A DNA stretch of 64,000 nucleotides, taken from positions 1,674,001 through 1,738,000 of the forward strand of contig CBDCTS010000007.1 in NCBI GenBank assembly GCA_965222345.1, given 5' to 3'. The first letter of the stretch is position 1; each line of letters starts with the position of its first letter. The notes under the pieces were generated by a model. The model was not told the DNA's origin, ran no database searches, and saw nothing but the letters and a program-made list of their open reading frames with translations. The DNA is from JADFGZ01 sp965222345. Lineage in GTDB: Bacteria; Acidobacteriota; Terriglobia; 2-12-FULL-54-10. Below are positions 8,494 to 18,338 of the stretch, piece after piece. Position numbers and translations under genes: made by a program.

Positions 8494-9843
8494 ATGCTGT
8501 ATGCGTTTGTTACCAACATCCTGGCTGTGATCGTGGTTCTGGGCGTCATGATCCTGATTCACGAGATGGGCCACTTTCTGGCAGCCAAGTATTTTGGCAT
8601 TCGGGTGCACGTGTTTTCTTTCGGTTTCGGTCCGCGCCTGTTCGGCTTTAAATACGGAGACACCGATTACCGGGTCTGCGCCCTGCCATTCGGCGGATAC
8701 GTGAAAATGGCGGGGGAAAACCCCGGCGACAAGGTCGAAGGAGACCCCGATGAGTTTCTCTCCAAGCCTCGCTGGCAACGCTTTATCGTAGCCGTGATGG
8801 GACCCGCCATGAACATTGCTCTGGCCATCATCCTGCTGACGGGCCTGTTCATGTACCGCTATCAGATACCCGCTTATCAGGAGGGTCCAGCGGTCATCGG
8901 CTGGGTAGAGGAGGAATCCGCCGCCGCCGCCGCCGGATTCCAAACCGGCGACATCATCACTCGCATCGAAGACAACCAAAATCCCCAGTGGCAAGACGTG
9001 GAGCTGTCGGTCGTCTCCAATCCGGGGCAACCGCTAGATGTTTCAGTGGAGCGGGACAGAGTGCCTGTGACCAGCACACTGACACCACGGCCCGAAGGCC
9101 GGACGCGGCTCGGCTCGGCCGGTTGGTTCCCGCGCATGACGGCAAAGCTGCAAGCAGTCGAGCCCGGGCTCCCTGCAGCGCAGGCGGGCCTGGAGGTCGG
9201 CGATGAAATCGTCTCGGTCGATGGCGTCTCGGTAGGGTTCTGGCCCCGGATCCCTGAAATCCTCCAAGCCAGCGAGGGAAAAGTTTTGGATATTGGTTTT
9301 CTTCGCGCCGGCGAGGAGATGACTACCCAGATCAGCCCGGTCAACAGCACTGCGCCCGGCGACCCGCAGACCAAATGGCGGATCGGCGTGGCCTTTCAAA
9401 ACGACGTCGTCACGCGGCAAATGGGATTTTCCGCAGCCCTCTCGCAATCGCTGGCCACTAACAAGAAGTTCGCTCTGCTGATCTTTGAGGTCGTAGGCAA
9501 GATTTTTTCCGCAGAGATGTCGCCGAGGACGCTGGAAGGGCCGATCGGGATTGCCCGCCTCTCCGGACGCGCCGCCCGCCAGAGCCTGGGAGACCTGCTG
9601 AGCCTGATGGCCGCCATCAGCTTGAATCTGGGTATCTTCAACCTTTTCCCCATCCCGGTACTGGACGGAGGCGTCATTCTAATGCTGCTGATCGAGGGCT
9701 TGATTCGCCGGGACCTGAGCCTGCGCCTCAAAGAACGGGTCATGCAGGCGGGTTTCGCCTTCCTGCTTCTGATCGCCGCCTTCGTCATCTATAACGACAT
9801 CGTCAAGACGCTCCCGGAACGGTTTGAAAGATTCTTCCCGTGA
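8494..9843 (+). CDS. rseP: RIP metalloprotease RseP (site-2 protease)
   Basis: A 449-residue inner-membrane zinc protease for regulated intramembrane cleavage, classically of anti-sigma factors after envelope stress. The zinc motif HEMGHF lies in the first membrane helix around residue 23. Two PDZ domains follow (about residues 130-200 and 205-290), each with a GDxI motif such as GFQTGDIITRI and GLEVGDEIVSV. The third ligand region NLFPIPVLDGG precedes the final membrane helices. It ends the uppS-cdsA-dxr-rseP cluster, an order common in many bacteria. Its substrate here is unknown. Confidence 0.93.
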   Translation: MLYAFVTNILAVIVVLGVMILIHEMGHFLAAKYFGIRVHVFSFGFGPRLFGFKYGDTDYRVCALPFGGYVKMAGENPGDKVEGDPDEFLSKPRWQRFIVAVMGPAMNIALAIILLTGLFMYRYQIPAYQEGPAVIGWVEEESAAAAAGFQTGDIITRIEDNQNPQWQDVELSVVSNPGQPLDVSVERDRVPVTSTLTPRPEGRTRLGSAGWFPRMTAKLQAVEPGLPAAQAGLEVGDEIVSVDGVSVGFWPRIPEILQASEGKVLDIGFLRAGEEMTTQISPVNSTAPGDPQTKWRIGVAFQNDVVTRQMGFSAALSQSLATNKKFALLIFEVVGKIFSAEMSPRTLEGPIGIARLSGRAARQSLGDLLSLMAAISLNLGIFNLFPIPVLDGGVILMLLIEGLIRRDLSLRLKERVMQAGFAFLLLIAAFVIYNDIVKTLPERFERFFP

Positions 9844-10650
9844 TATTGATCCGGTTAGACATATCTGGAATGGCGGACGCTGGATGCCGTTGCCGGAGAA
9901 GGCCAAAGCCGACATCCGCGAAGGCAAGTTCAAACGGATGGAGGAAGGCCGCCAAGCTCACCAAACAACCTTGCTTTCCCTCACCTCCGAACTGTTCCTG
10001 TAAGCTCTCGCTGTAGCCGCAGGTTGGGAGTTTTTCGATTCCTTCGGAATCCTCGTAAGACTTTTCTGGTTTAGGTTCCTACATTCAATCATGCTGGCGG
10101 GGGAGGAGCGTGCATGGCGAAAGTAGTTGTAGGAACGAAATGGCCGGCAGGAATGCCTGCCCTACCTGGCAAGCAACCGGAAACAAGGTCATTTCGAAAT
10201 TATCGGAATGTTCGGAACATTCCGAAGATCCCGAGAATCCCGAAAATGGCCGGTAGCCACGGCGAATGTTTTTTGGCCGGGAGCTTTTCTATGCGGGTTG
10301 ATGGAACAGGAATCGACACGCGCCCATCACAACTCGCCTCCAAAGGCACGATGGAGCATGGACTGAAACAGATCGCCCAAGCGGCGGCAACGGGCGGCTT
10401 GTTCGTCTTCTGGAGCCCCGCAGAGGCGAGAGACAATAGCCCACGGCGCAAGCCGTGGGAACAGGGGTTTTCAAATAAAGCCAAAGCCCCGGATGGAGCG
10501 GCAGGTGGCGACCGGCTCGGTTCTAGAGCATTTCTCGTAAAGACGCATACCCCCACGGCATCAGGTAATGACAGGCCTCCAGGCCTGTGCTCCTGTTTCT
10601 GATCGAACGAGGCCTACCCCTCTACGGAAGCCGAAACTCGGCGCATCTTT
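9844..10650. other. Gene-free spacer with an ORF remnant and a hairpin cluster
   Basis: No convincing gene lies in these 807 bp. A frame of about 50 codons, without a clear start, runs on from the end of rseP and stops at 10001-10003. Its product (RHIWNGGRWMPLPEKAK and on) looks protein-like and may be a decayed gene end. From 10146 to 10588 at least four perfect inverted repeats occur. An apparent frame at 10114-10602 simply reads through these repeats and lacks protein-like composition. Confidence 0.6.
10146..10588. repeat. Cluster of four perfect inverted repeats (REP-like)
   Basis: Stems are GGCAGG/CCTGCC at 10146-10161, CGGAATGTT/AACATTCCG at 10204-10224, CCCACGGC/GCCGTGGG at 10440-10459 and ACAGGCCT/AGGCCTGT at 10571-10588. 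Loops are 2 to 4 bases and the stems unrelated to each other. A GGCAGGAATGCxTGxCC sequence like the first one recurs near 49923, suggesting a dispersed extragenic element. Function unknown. Confidence 0.5.
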
Positions 10651-12504
10651 CTACCATTGAGCCGCTGGTCCGCCGAGTTCCACCTGGGCCCCGGTAGGCT
10701 GCATGCCGAACTCACGCGCCAGGGATGGAACCAAGTGGGCCACCTTACCCCCTACCATCGTCATCAACACCCGGACATTCTTAATGTCATCCTCAGGAAT
10801 GGTCAGGTAGTCTCGATCTAAAATCAGCAAGTCCCCCAATTTGCCTGGCTCCAGCGATCCCAATACGTCTTCCTTCTTCGAGCCGTAGGCCCCCCACAGC
10901 GTCGCGGACTTCAACATTGCCTGGCGGTCCACCCCCTGTTGCGGCGCGGTAACGTTGCCGTCCCAATCCTTTCGGGTCACCCCGGAATACAGGACATGGA
11001 AGAGGGTCAGATTGGTGGAAGCAATCGCCCGGTCCAACTCCATGCTGTTAATGATCCCAGCGTCATAGAGACTCTTCCGGGGAACCACTTGCATCGCCCC
11101 TCGTTCGCCGTAGTCCCTCAGAATATCCTGGCCCCTGGCCTCCCAGATATAGAAGTCCCAACCACTGGTCATCATGCCCAGGTTCTTGAAGCGGGGGATT
11201 TGGTCGGGGCGAGGATACATGGCCATGTGCTCGGTGACGTGACGTCTGGCTCGAATCTCTTCCAGTGTCATGCCAGCATCTTTCCCCGCCTTCTCGATGA
11301 TGTCCAGGATCAGGTCTACCTCTCCGTCCGCCATGATGTGGTCCCCGGATAACCGCCCGCCGGCTTTCAAATACTCGTAGAAGGCACGCGAAACGAGCGG
11401 GTCTGCGAAGACGCAGGGACTTTCCCGCTCCTTGACCTCCGGCGAGGTGCCGGGCAGCTTACTGCAGTTTCCGCCCATGCGAGGCGTCATGCCATTCACC
11501 CATAAATGGCTGGAACCCCGGCCTTCTTGAGCCGCTACAGCCTCCACAAAGTAAGGATCCTGAAAAAAGTCGTTCCTATAGGGCCAGTACCAACCCCAAC
11601 CCATGCGAATGGCCATTTCCCCTTGGCGATCCAACCGGTTGTAGGCACGGATTGCGCCCCCCGTGTAGAGGGAGGTCGCGTTCAGGGTCTGACCGTAACC
11701 AGCCATCCAGGACAACCCCAGACGATAAATCTCCGCCAGCACCTCCGGCGGGAAACCTGCATCCTGCTCGATATAGCGATAGCAAGTGCTGCAAACTCCT
11801 CTTTCTGCATCCCGGGGGGGAATGGGCTTGATTACAAATTTTTCCCACTGGTCGCCGTAATACTTCTTGGTCTCTTCGACCACTTTCTCGTTAAACAAAG
11901 TTCCCACAAAGTTGGTGCGCACAACTACCGGATTGTTGGGCGCCGCCATGTCCAGCATTTCCTTGGTAAGCTGCCGTCCCAAGAACGCGGTAACTTCTTC
12001 TCTCCAGCGGTAGTCCTTTCCGAACAACATCACAATCCGGATCCACTGGCCCGGCTTTGCCTTTCGAACCGCCTCGTCCAATACGCGAGGGAATTGCTGG
12101 AGCTGCTGCTGCGGAGGCGCATCCAGAAAACGGTGGACCATGATGTCGTCGGTAACAACCTTCTTCATGATGTATGGATTCAGCGGGTCCCAGTCCTGGG
12201 GATGATCGTGAGTGAGCGCGATGCCCGGAATGACCGTTCTGCCCTTCAGGTCATAGGAGTTGGTGTTGCTGCCCGCCAAGCGACGAACTTGAGAATCGCT
12301 TCCCAAGGCAACAATCTTTCCATCCTGAAGCGCAATCGCCTGAGCCGTAGTGCCCAAGTTCGAATTGACTTCATGGTTGTCCACCGTCACGATCTTGCCA
12401 TTGTGGAGAATGGTGTCCGGACCTTGCTGAGCCCGAAGAAGATCCTGTCCAGTCCAGATTAACCACATCATTAGCGCAAATCGCAGAATCCATTGCCTTT
12501 TCAT
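10651..12504 (-). CDS. Secreted amidohydrolase (YtcJ/amidohydrolase-3 type), paralogue A
   Basis: A 617-residue metal-dependent hydrolase with a Sec signal peptide (hydrophobic core ILRFALMMWLIW, ending LLRAQQ), so probably periplasmic. The metal motif HDH is at residues 99-101 (THDHPQDW). Later barrel motifs are GDHIMADGEVD, RHVTEHMAMYPRPDQ and the acidic residue in MELDRA. A CSTC pair precedes YRYIEQD, and another cysteine pair (NCSKLPGTSPE to SPC) may form a disulfide. The sequence before its start, GGGTGAATAATG, resembles leaders of the distant rightward array, and the tail ends GAQVELGGPAAQW as there. It lies downstream of paralogue B and a TonB receptor. Substrate unknown. Confidence 0.85.
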   Translation of the reverse strand: MKRQWILRFALMMWLIWTGQDLLRAQQGPDTILHNGKIVTVDNHEVNSNLGTTAQAIALQDGKIVALGSDSQVRRLAGSNTNSYDLKGRTVIPGIALTHDHPQDWDPLNPYIMKKVVTDDIMVHRFLDAPPQQQLQQFPRVLDEAVRKAKPGQWIRIVMLFGKDYRWREEVTAFLGRQLTKEMLDMAAPNNPVVVRTNFVGTLFNEKVVEETKKYYGDQWEKFVIKPIPPRDAERGVCSTCYRYIEQDAGFPPEVLAEIYRLGLSWMAGYGQTLNATSLYTGGAIRAYNRLDRQGEMAIRMGWGWYWPYRNDFFQDPYFVEAVAAQEGRGSSHLWVNGMTPRMGGNCSKLPGTSPEVKERESPCVFADPLVSRAFYEYLKAGGRLSGDHIMADGEVDLILDIIEKAGKDAGMTLEEIRARRHVTEHMAMYPRPDQIPRFKNLGMMTSGWDFYIWEARGQDILRDYGERGAMQVVPRKSLYDAGIINSMELDRAIASTNLTLFHVLYSGVTRKDWDGNVTAPQQGVDRQAMLKSATLWGAYGSKKEDVLGSLEPGKLGDLLILDRDYLTIPEDDIKNVRVLMTMVGGKVAHLVPSLAREFGMQPTGAQVELGGPAAQW

Positions 12505-12767
12505 TATTCACCCATCCTTTCATCCCTTACTTTTGCCATCGTGTTCGAGCATCGATTGCCCGGGCGGTTTCGCTGACTTCTCCTGGACAACATCCAGCAC
12601 GCAAAGTCAAACAATGCGCTGCGAGCATCCCAAAGCAACTCCTGACTCAAATCAACACCAGCCGAAGTGGGTTTTTTATCACGGCAGAATGGCCCTTAGC
12701 CTCCATTGGCTGTGTCTCAAAATTCTCTTTTTGAAAACGGCGCCCTATTCAAAGCGGTTTCTCCGCT

Positions 12768-14657
12768 CTACCAGCCAGACGGGATCTTGTCATTCCATGT
12801 GGTAGCGCCTACGGGTTGCATCCCAGTCTCCGTAGCAAAGGAAGAAGTGAGATGCACGACCTTGTCTCCCAGGGACGTCATCAGTACACGAATGCTGGGG
12901 ATCTGCTCCTCCGGGATGGTCAGGAAATCTTTATCCAGCACAATAAAATCCGCAAGCTTACCCGGTTCGAGCGTTCCCAACAGGTTTTCCCGCAAGACGT
13001 AATAGGCTCCCCAGCGAGTCAGGGCCTTCAACTGGATAATCCGGTCCGTCCTTTGATCCGGCCCATAGACTCTCCGGTCTGTGTCGTGGTACCGGTTCAT
13101 CCCTTTGGTAATCAAGAAGAACACTTTGTGCGGCAGAGGCCGGTCAATCTCGAAGGTGTTCATCACCCCCGCCTCGGTCAAACGCTTCCGCGGCACTACC
13201 CAACTGGTGTACTCGATGCCATATTGCTCGGCAATTCTTGACGCGCTGCTGCCCGGCTGCCACAGGTAGGTGTTGTTCTGGCTTGTTATCATCCCGAGCC
13301 TCTTCATGCGCGGAATCTGGTCCGGCCGAGGGGCGCCGCCACCGTGGTCGAAGGCATGACGCTTGGCGCGGATTTCCTCCAGCGTAAAGCCTGCCTCCTC
13401 GCTGGCTTTCTCGATTGCATCCATGAGATAGTCAATGTCCCTGTCTCCCCCACTATGCATCGTAGCAATCCGCAATCCACTCTTGATGATCAGCTCCAGT
13501 CTGTCCCTGTATTCCCGCCCGGGGTCCAAAACGCACCGCGCCAGGCTGTCGGCGGCCTCCTGTCCGTGAGTTTCTACCCAATCCGGCCGAACGGGGACGC
13601 TCATACAGTTCGTGCCGGATCTGCCCCACGCCCCCACCAACCAGAGGTGATCGGTGCCGTGTCCTTGGATACCTGCCAAATATCGCAATGTATCTACGTC
13701 CCAGTTGGGGCCCGTATAGCCCCAGGCGAAGCGGCCCGGCATTTCCCCCTTCCGATCCAGGTAGTCCAGAGCATGTAAGTTCCGATAGGCATAGGGAGAA
13801 GAACCGAAGGTCGTAATTCCCCAACTCGCCCACAACTCCATTTCCGCCTTCAGAATCTCAGCGAGCAGCGGCAGCTTGTCCTGGAACATCACATCGGGTT
13901 CCACCGGTCGGTTGAAGCTAAAACCCGATCTCAACCATTGGTCGATGGCCGGTGTACTATTCTCTACGCCATTGGTAAATACGGATAGCGTAGGGTGGAC
14001 CACGCGCAGCGCGTCTATGGCTTTCTGGTTGATCACGGAAAAAATAAACCCGCTCTTTACCTTCAACGGGTTGTTGGGGGCCAACTGATCCAGCCATTCC
14101 CGGGTAATGCTTTTTCTGAACAGCGGCAACATCTCCTTCGACCATTCGTAATCCGGGCCATAGTTGAAGCTCAACAGAATCCACTGCCCCGGCTTGGCCT
14201 TGGAGACGGCCGCCCGGATGGTTGGTTCAAACTGCGCCAATTGTTCTTCCGGCGGAGCGCTCGGCATCCACCGATGGATAATCACGTCGTCGTTAGGCAA
14301 GACGTGCGTAATGGCCCGCGGCTCCTGAAAGGCCCAGTCGGTGGGGTGCTCGTGGGTCATGATGAAGCTCGGCAGGACGGTCCTTCCCTTCAGGTCGATT
14401 GATTCGGTTTGCGGTCCGGCCAGGGGCCGGATCTCCCGGTTGCTCCCGGTAGCTAAAATCTTACCGTCCCGGATCGCCATCGCCTGCACAATCGTCCCCA
14501 CCCGCGACTCAAACGAGGCATCGTCCATCGTCACGACCTTACCGTTGTAAACGACCATCTGAGGATAGCCCAACATGGCAGCCACGTCGGCCTGCTGAGC
14601 CTGTCCCCACACGCTACATAGAATTACGGCAATCACCACAGTGAATGTTTTTTTCAT
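12768..14657 (-). CDS. Secreted amidohydrolase (YtcJ type), divergent paralogue B
   Basis: About 629 residues from the ATG at 14657, chosen because GAGGAG lies eight bases upstream; the frame is open for six more codons. A Sec signal peptide (FTVVIAVILCSVWGQAQQ) is present. The metal motif is MTHEHPTDW, with later motifs MHSGGDRDIDYLMD, KRHAFDHGGG and FEIDRPLPHK. It lacks the CxxC seen in paralogue A, and its C-terminal tail (GMQPVGATTW to PSGW) has drifted from the array type while keeping the final Trp. It follows the TonB receptor after an intrinsic terminator, so read-through or its own promoter is needed. Confidence 0.85.
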   Translation of the reverse strand: MKKTFTVVIAVILCSVWGQAQQADVAAMLGYPQMVVYNGKVVTMDDASFESRVGTIVQAMAIRDGKILATGSNREIRPLAGPQTESIDLKGRTVLPSFIMTHEHPTDWAFQEPRAITHVLPNDDVIIHRWMPSAPPEEQLAQFEPTIRAAVSKAKPGQWILLSFNYGPDYEWSKEMLPLFRKSITREWLDQLAPNNPLKVKSGFIFSVINQKAIDALRVVHPTLSVFTNGVENSTPAIDQWLRSGFSFNRPVEPDVMFQDKLPLLAEILKAEMELWASWGITTFGSSPYAYRNLHALDYLDRKGEMPGRFAWGYTGPNWDVDTLRYLAGIQGHGTDHLWLVGAWGRSGTNCMSVPVRPDWVETHGQEAADSLARCVLDPGREYRDRLELIIKSGLRIATMHSGGDRDIDYLMDAIEKASEEAGFTLEEIRAKRHAFDHGGGAPRPDQIPRMKRLGMITSQNNTYLWQPGSSASRIAEQYGIEYTSWVVPRKRLTEAGVMNTFEIDRPLPHKVFFLITKGMNRYHDTDRRVYGPDQRTDRIIQLKALTRWGAYYVLRENLLGTLEPGKLADFIVLDKDFLTIPEEQIPSIRVLMTSLGDKVVHLTSSFATETGMQPVGATTWNDKIPSGW

Positions 14658-14690
14658 CCCTGATCTCCTCGTCAAAAAAACCGACCCAAG

Positions 14691-14738
14691 AAAAAAGGCG
14701 CTTCCTGAATGAGGAATCTCCCCATTGTGAAAGCGCCT
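14691..14738 (-). terminator. Intrinsic terminator between TonB receptor and amidohydrolase B
   Basis: Read leftward, AGGCGCTT pairs with AAGCGCCT around a 27-base loop and is followed by six T residues (A at 14691-14696). It lies between the receptor stop at 14774 and the start of the next gene, and may act as an attenuator that makes the receptor transcript more abundant than the enzyme transcript. Confidence 0.7.
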
Positions 14739-14773
14739 CCTTTTCTCTTCAGGCCCTCAGAACTATCGGCCCA

Positions 14774-17700
14774 TCAGAAGTTGAGCTTCAAACCGAACTG
14801 GATCTGCCGCGACACGTTGAGCGTTTTGCTGACCCTTCCCGCAGAGCCGAGATCGATGAACGCGCCTGGACGGGCAAAAGTGGGACGATTGAACAGGTTA
14901 AAGAACTCCGACCGGAATTCCAGGTTTCTCTGCTCGCCAAAGGAGAAGTTCTTTACCAACACAAAGTCGAAGTTGTTGATTCCCGGGCCTGAAATGGTGT
15001 TTTTACCCACGTTGCCTAAGAATCCACGCTCCTGGAGTACGAAAGCACCAGGATCATAGTACCTGTCCGGACCTCCCAAAACGGGGTTGTTGGTGGCTCC
15101 CGCTTGATCCGGGCGGCTGGTAAAACGAGCCGCGCCATTTTCGTGTCTGCGGGCACGCGTTAGTGCAGAAAACGGGTTGCCGTCCGAGAGCTTCCAGATT
15201 CCATTTAATTGCCAACCTTGTAACATTACTCGCGAGACAGCGTTCTCGAAGGCCGGGGTTGGAATCTCGTAAGTGAAATTGAAGATAAACCTGTTCCTTG
15301 TGTCGAAATCGGACAATCCTCGCTCGTTCTTGTGGTCATCCGGGTCCGGGCCTCCAGAGGCGCCATTTCCGTTATTCCCGACCTGATCCCACCTGTCATA
15401 TCCTTCATCAATCGACTTGGAAAACGTGTAGGCGATCCCGAACTGCAATCCCCGGCTGAAGCGGCGATCCAGATTCACCTGCATGGAGTTGTAAAAGGAT
15501 TGAGCCCAGCTGGATTGGCGAGCATCGTTAGCGAAGTTGGGATTGCGCCGGCTAGTGGGGCCGTTGGGGCAGCTTGGATTTCCGCCTGTGTAGTTGAAGC
15601 ACTTGCGGCCATCGGAAAGGACGGTGGGACTCTTGATATTGGCGGCTCTCATCATCAACAGGTGGTTTCCCCTGGATCCGGCATAAGCCACCTTTAACGA
15701 GGTTCCACTCATAATCTCCCGCTGGATGGTCAGGTTGTACTGCATGACATACGGGTGGTCGAGGTCATAATCGTTGGCTTGCAACGACGGCACCCCGCTA
15801 ACACCCGGGTCGATCCCCCGGTAGACTCCCAAAAAGGGCGGGTTTGTGACGCTCCCAATACTGAAAAAAGGAGGGTTGCGAACCGAATTGATGAACCAAA
15901 CGTTGGAAAGCAGATACTGCCGGAACATCCCGAATCCTCCTCGGATAGCGGTTTTGCCGTCCCCCCGCATATCCCAGGCGAAGCCAACTCGAGGCTGGAA
16001 ATTTAGCCACTGGTCGGCTTGCTTAAAGAACGGTCCGACCGTGACCTCGGGGTCCAGGGTATCCCTGACGTTCGCCAAAAGGCCATGATTTTCCGTCGGA
16101 ACAGTGGACATTTCATATCGCATCCCAAAGTTCAAGGTGAGGCTCGGTCTGACTTGATAGGAATCCTCTATATGGACACCATACATAGACTGGCGCATAC
16201 TGCGGACCGCGCCAGAGCCTGGGGCGGCGCCGGAAAACCGCCGGGGGGCGCCCCGCAATAATTTCTCCACCGAAGCAAAGAAGTAGTCTCCGCCCTGACT
16301 GGTGGGGGCGTTCAGATTGGCCTGATATCGCTTGACGTTTACTCCCAGTTTTAGTTGGTGTGCTCCCAGGCTGCTGCTGACGTCGTCCAGGAACTGGAAG
16401 TTGTTCGTTATGTAAAGCTTCGGGTAATTCGAGAAACCTCCAATCGACGCATGCGCGCCGCCATCGAACCGTAAGGCGGAACTGTCGCCAAATGTGAAGC
16501 CGGGGGTAAGCTCAAACCGTTCCGGCAGAGGGCTGAAATTGATTGTGTCGTCAACGCCTTGGTACGCGCGCGCGAACCCCAACCGCGCAGTATTGATCCA
16601 GGTGGGCGAAAAGATGTGGTTGTGTTCCAAGGTGGCGTACTGCCATCTATATCTCGCCTCCTGAGTGGTTGCTCCGAGGTTGCCCGGACCACTAATCGTG
16701 GAATTGTCGAAGGTATAGCGGAAAAAAATGTTATCGCTATCGGAGATGCGGTGGTCCACCCGCGTCATCCAAAACCATTGATCGGTCGGCTGGCTGAAAG
16801 CTGTAATAAACTGCCCCGTGCCATCTCCATTGTTTATTGGGGTGTTCACTCGAGGCACAACCGTTTCGATGAAAGGCGCGACATCCGGATGGACTCCGAT
16901 GTCACCAAGACCCGGAAGGATTCCCATCCGGGCATTATCGTCCAGGACTGTTTCGTTGATGTCTTTGGCCAACCGCTCCCGCAGTAGTTCTATTGTTCCG
17001 AAAAAGAAAGTCCGGTCTCGAATAATGGGCCCTCCCGCGGTGCCCCCGAACTGGTTGCGCTTAAACGCTCCTTTGGGCTTCCCGGCCGCATTGAGGAAAA
17101 ATTGATTGGCATCCAGCGAGCTGTTGCGGAGAAATTCAAACGCCGAGCCGTGTATCTCATTGGTCCCGGATCGAGTCACCGCATTGACCACCGCGCCGCC
17201 CTGGCTGCTGAAGGAGGCGGTGTAGCTATTGGTCATGACCGAAAACTCTCGAATGGCTTCGATGCCCAATCCACCCCCATTCACTGCTCCGGGGACCTGG
17301 CGGTGAACGTCAGAGACCTCCGTGCCGTCCATCAGAAACAGATTGGCGGTCACCCTGGCCCCGCCGGAGGAAATCCTTTTTCCGGAACCGGTCCCGCCAG
17401 GGATAGCTCCAGCCGCACCTTGGGAGTTCATCACTGGGTTCATGCCGGTTTGCAGCAGAACGAGCTGGGTGTAATCGCGGCCATTTAAGGGCAAATCGCG
17501 GATCTGTTGGTCGTCGACCAACTGCGACAGGGCAGAGGTTGTGGTCTCCACCACGGGAGCCTCCCCGGTTATGGTCACGCTTTCCGTGACCGCCCCTACG
17601 CTGAGCGTAATATTGATCAGCGCTTCCTGTCCCACCGTTAACTGGATGCCGGCGCGAATCGACGCTTGAAACCCCGCCAATTCCGCTCTCACGTCATACA

Positions 17701-17974
17701 TTCCTACCTGCAGTTGCCGCAGGTGATAGACGCCTCTGGCATCGGTCTCCCCCCTGCGGACGGCTCCCGTGCCAGTGTTTGTGGCTGTCACGGCCACTCC
17801 CGGTATAACCGCCCCGGTGTCGTCGGCCACTGTGCCGGAAATCGTGGCAGTGGTCACCTGCGAATACCCGTTGGCGAGGAAAAGCACCACGGCAAGAACC
17901 GAGGTCGCTACCGTTTTAGTCAGAGCACCGCCCTTATCCATGGGCAGTCTTGAAAAGAATCCACTCCACTGCAT
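14774..17974 (-). CDS. TonB-dependent receptor, Oar-like, with carboxypeptidase-regulatory-like N-domain (receptor 1)
   Basis: 1066 residues. A signal peptide ends near GYSQVTTATISGTV. A carboxypeptidase-regulatory-like domain follows (ATISGTVADDTGAVIPGVAV, about residues 40-125). The plug domain has IRDLPLNGRDYTQLV and FLMDGTEVSD, and then a long outer-membrane beta barrel ends in the C-terminal Phe expected for BAM export (QIQFGLKLNF). It should move a ligand across the outer membrane using TonB energy. Paralogue 2 at 27462 is close over its whole length. Both are followed by secreted amidohydrolases, suggesting those act on the imported compound. The real start may be the Met at residue 12. 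Confidence 0.88.
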   Translation of the reverse strand: MQWSGFFSRLPMDKGGALTKTVATSVLAVVLFLANGYSQVTTATISGTVADDTGAVIPGVAVTATNTGTGAVRRGETDARGVYHLRQLQVGMYDVRAELAGFQASIRAGIQLTVGQEALINITLSVGAVTESVTITGEAPVVETTTSALSQLVDDQQIRDLPLNGRDYTQLVLLQTGMNPVMNSQGAAGAIPGGTGSGKRISSGGARVTANLFLMDGTEVSDVHRQVPGAVNGGGLGIEAIREFSVMTNSYTASFSSQGGAVVNAVTRSGTNEIHGSAFEFLRNSSLDANQFFLNAAGKPKGAFKRNQFGGTAGGPIIRDRTFFFGTIELLRERLAKDINETVLDDNARMGILPGLGDIGVHPDVAPFIETVVPRVNTPINNGDGTGQFITAFSQPTDQWFWMTRVDHRISDSDNIFFRYTFDNSTISGPGNLGATTQEARYRWQYATLEHNHIFSPTWINTARLGFARAYQGVDDTINFSPLPERFELTPGFTFGDSSALRFDGGAHASIGGFSNYPKLYITNNFQFLDDVSSSLGAHQLKLGVNVKRYQANLNAPTSQGGDYFFASVEKLLRGAPRRFSGAAPGSGAVRSMRQSMYGVHIEDSYQVRPSLTLNFGMRYEMSTVPTENHGLLANVRDTLDPEVTVGPFFKQADQWLNFQPRVGFAWDMRGDGKTAIRGGFGMFRQYLLSNVWFINSVRNPPFFSIGSVTNPPFLGVYRGIDPGVSGVPSLQANDYDLDHPYVMQYNLTIQREIMSGTSLKVAYAGSRGNHLLMMRAANIKSPTVLSDGRKCFNYTGGNPSCPNGPTSRRNPNFANDARQSSWAQSFYNSMQVNLDRRFSRGLQFGIAYTFSKSIDEGYDRWDQVGNNGNGASGGPDPDDHKNERGLSDFDTRNRFIFNFTYEIPTPAFENAVSRVMLQGWQLNGIWKLSDGNPFSALTRARRHENGAARFTSRPDQAGATNNPVLGGPDRYYDPGAFVLQERGFLGNVGKNTISGPGINNFDFVLVKNFSFGEQRNLEFRSEFFNLFNRPTFARPGAFIDLGSAGRVSKTLNVSRQIQFGLKLNF

Positions 17975-18076
17975 GGGAACCCTCCTGATAATAATTAGAC
18001 TGTGGGAAACTCATCGTTCAAGCAAAAATTACCTTGCCACAAGGAACGACTCGGCCCATTCTCATGATGCGAAGAA

Positions 18077-18105
18077 GTTTTACGTCTATTCCTTCAGTCT
18101 GTCAA
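18077..18105 (-). promoter_or_regulatory. Promoter candidate for TonB receptor 1
   Basis: Read leftward: TTGACA, a 17-base spacer and TAAAAC. The same arrangement (TTGACA-N17-TAAAAG) stands before receptor 2. The -35 is perfect and the -10 matches four of six sigma-70 positions. Confidence 0.6.
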
Positions 18106-18160
18106 GGTGTTTTTTGAAGTAGATTTTGGGAAGTTGCCGTTGATTCAACTGCGGATATAA

Positions 18161-18282
18161 CCCGCATTTCCAGTTTGAAATCGTAGAAGCCACCCTCGAC
18201 TTGCCTCCAGCATCAATAACGATGCGAGTTCCAGCATCATGGTCTTCGGGAGGTGTACACCCAATGGGTGAGAGCCAAAAAG
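18161..18282 (+). mobile_element. Degenerate end of an IS1380-type element
   Basis: From CCCGCATTT at 18161 through an ATG at 18264 encoding MGESQK, the sequence aligns with the transposase end of the complete element at 57128-57022, with scattered substitutions. After MGESQK similarity stops and the frame ends within 20 codons. Only the terminal repeat, leader and first codons survive, so it cannot transpose by itself. Confidence 0.8.
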
Positions 18283-18338
18283 GGAATTCCGGGTTACTTC
18301 ATAGGATAGGATTTGAGTCTTGAGTTTCGTGAACTACG

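Larger units (their letters stand above)
17975..18338. other. Promoter region plus insertion-sequence relic
   Basis: A spacer between the CoA ligase and receptor 1, both leftward. It holds the receptor promoter candidate (18077-18105) and a degenerate IS1380-type end (18161-18282). No intact gene is seen. Confidence 0.6.

Noticed and set aside
10114..10602. A 162-codon frame after rseP
   Set aside because: It reads through several inverted repeats (giving NYRNVRNIPKIPRIPKM), has low-complexity composition and no family features.
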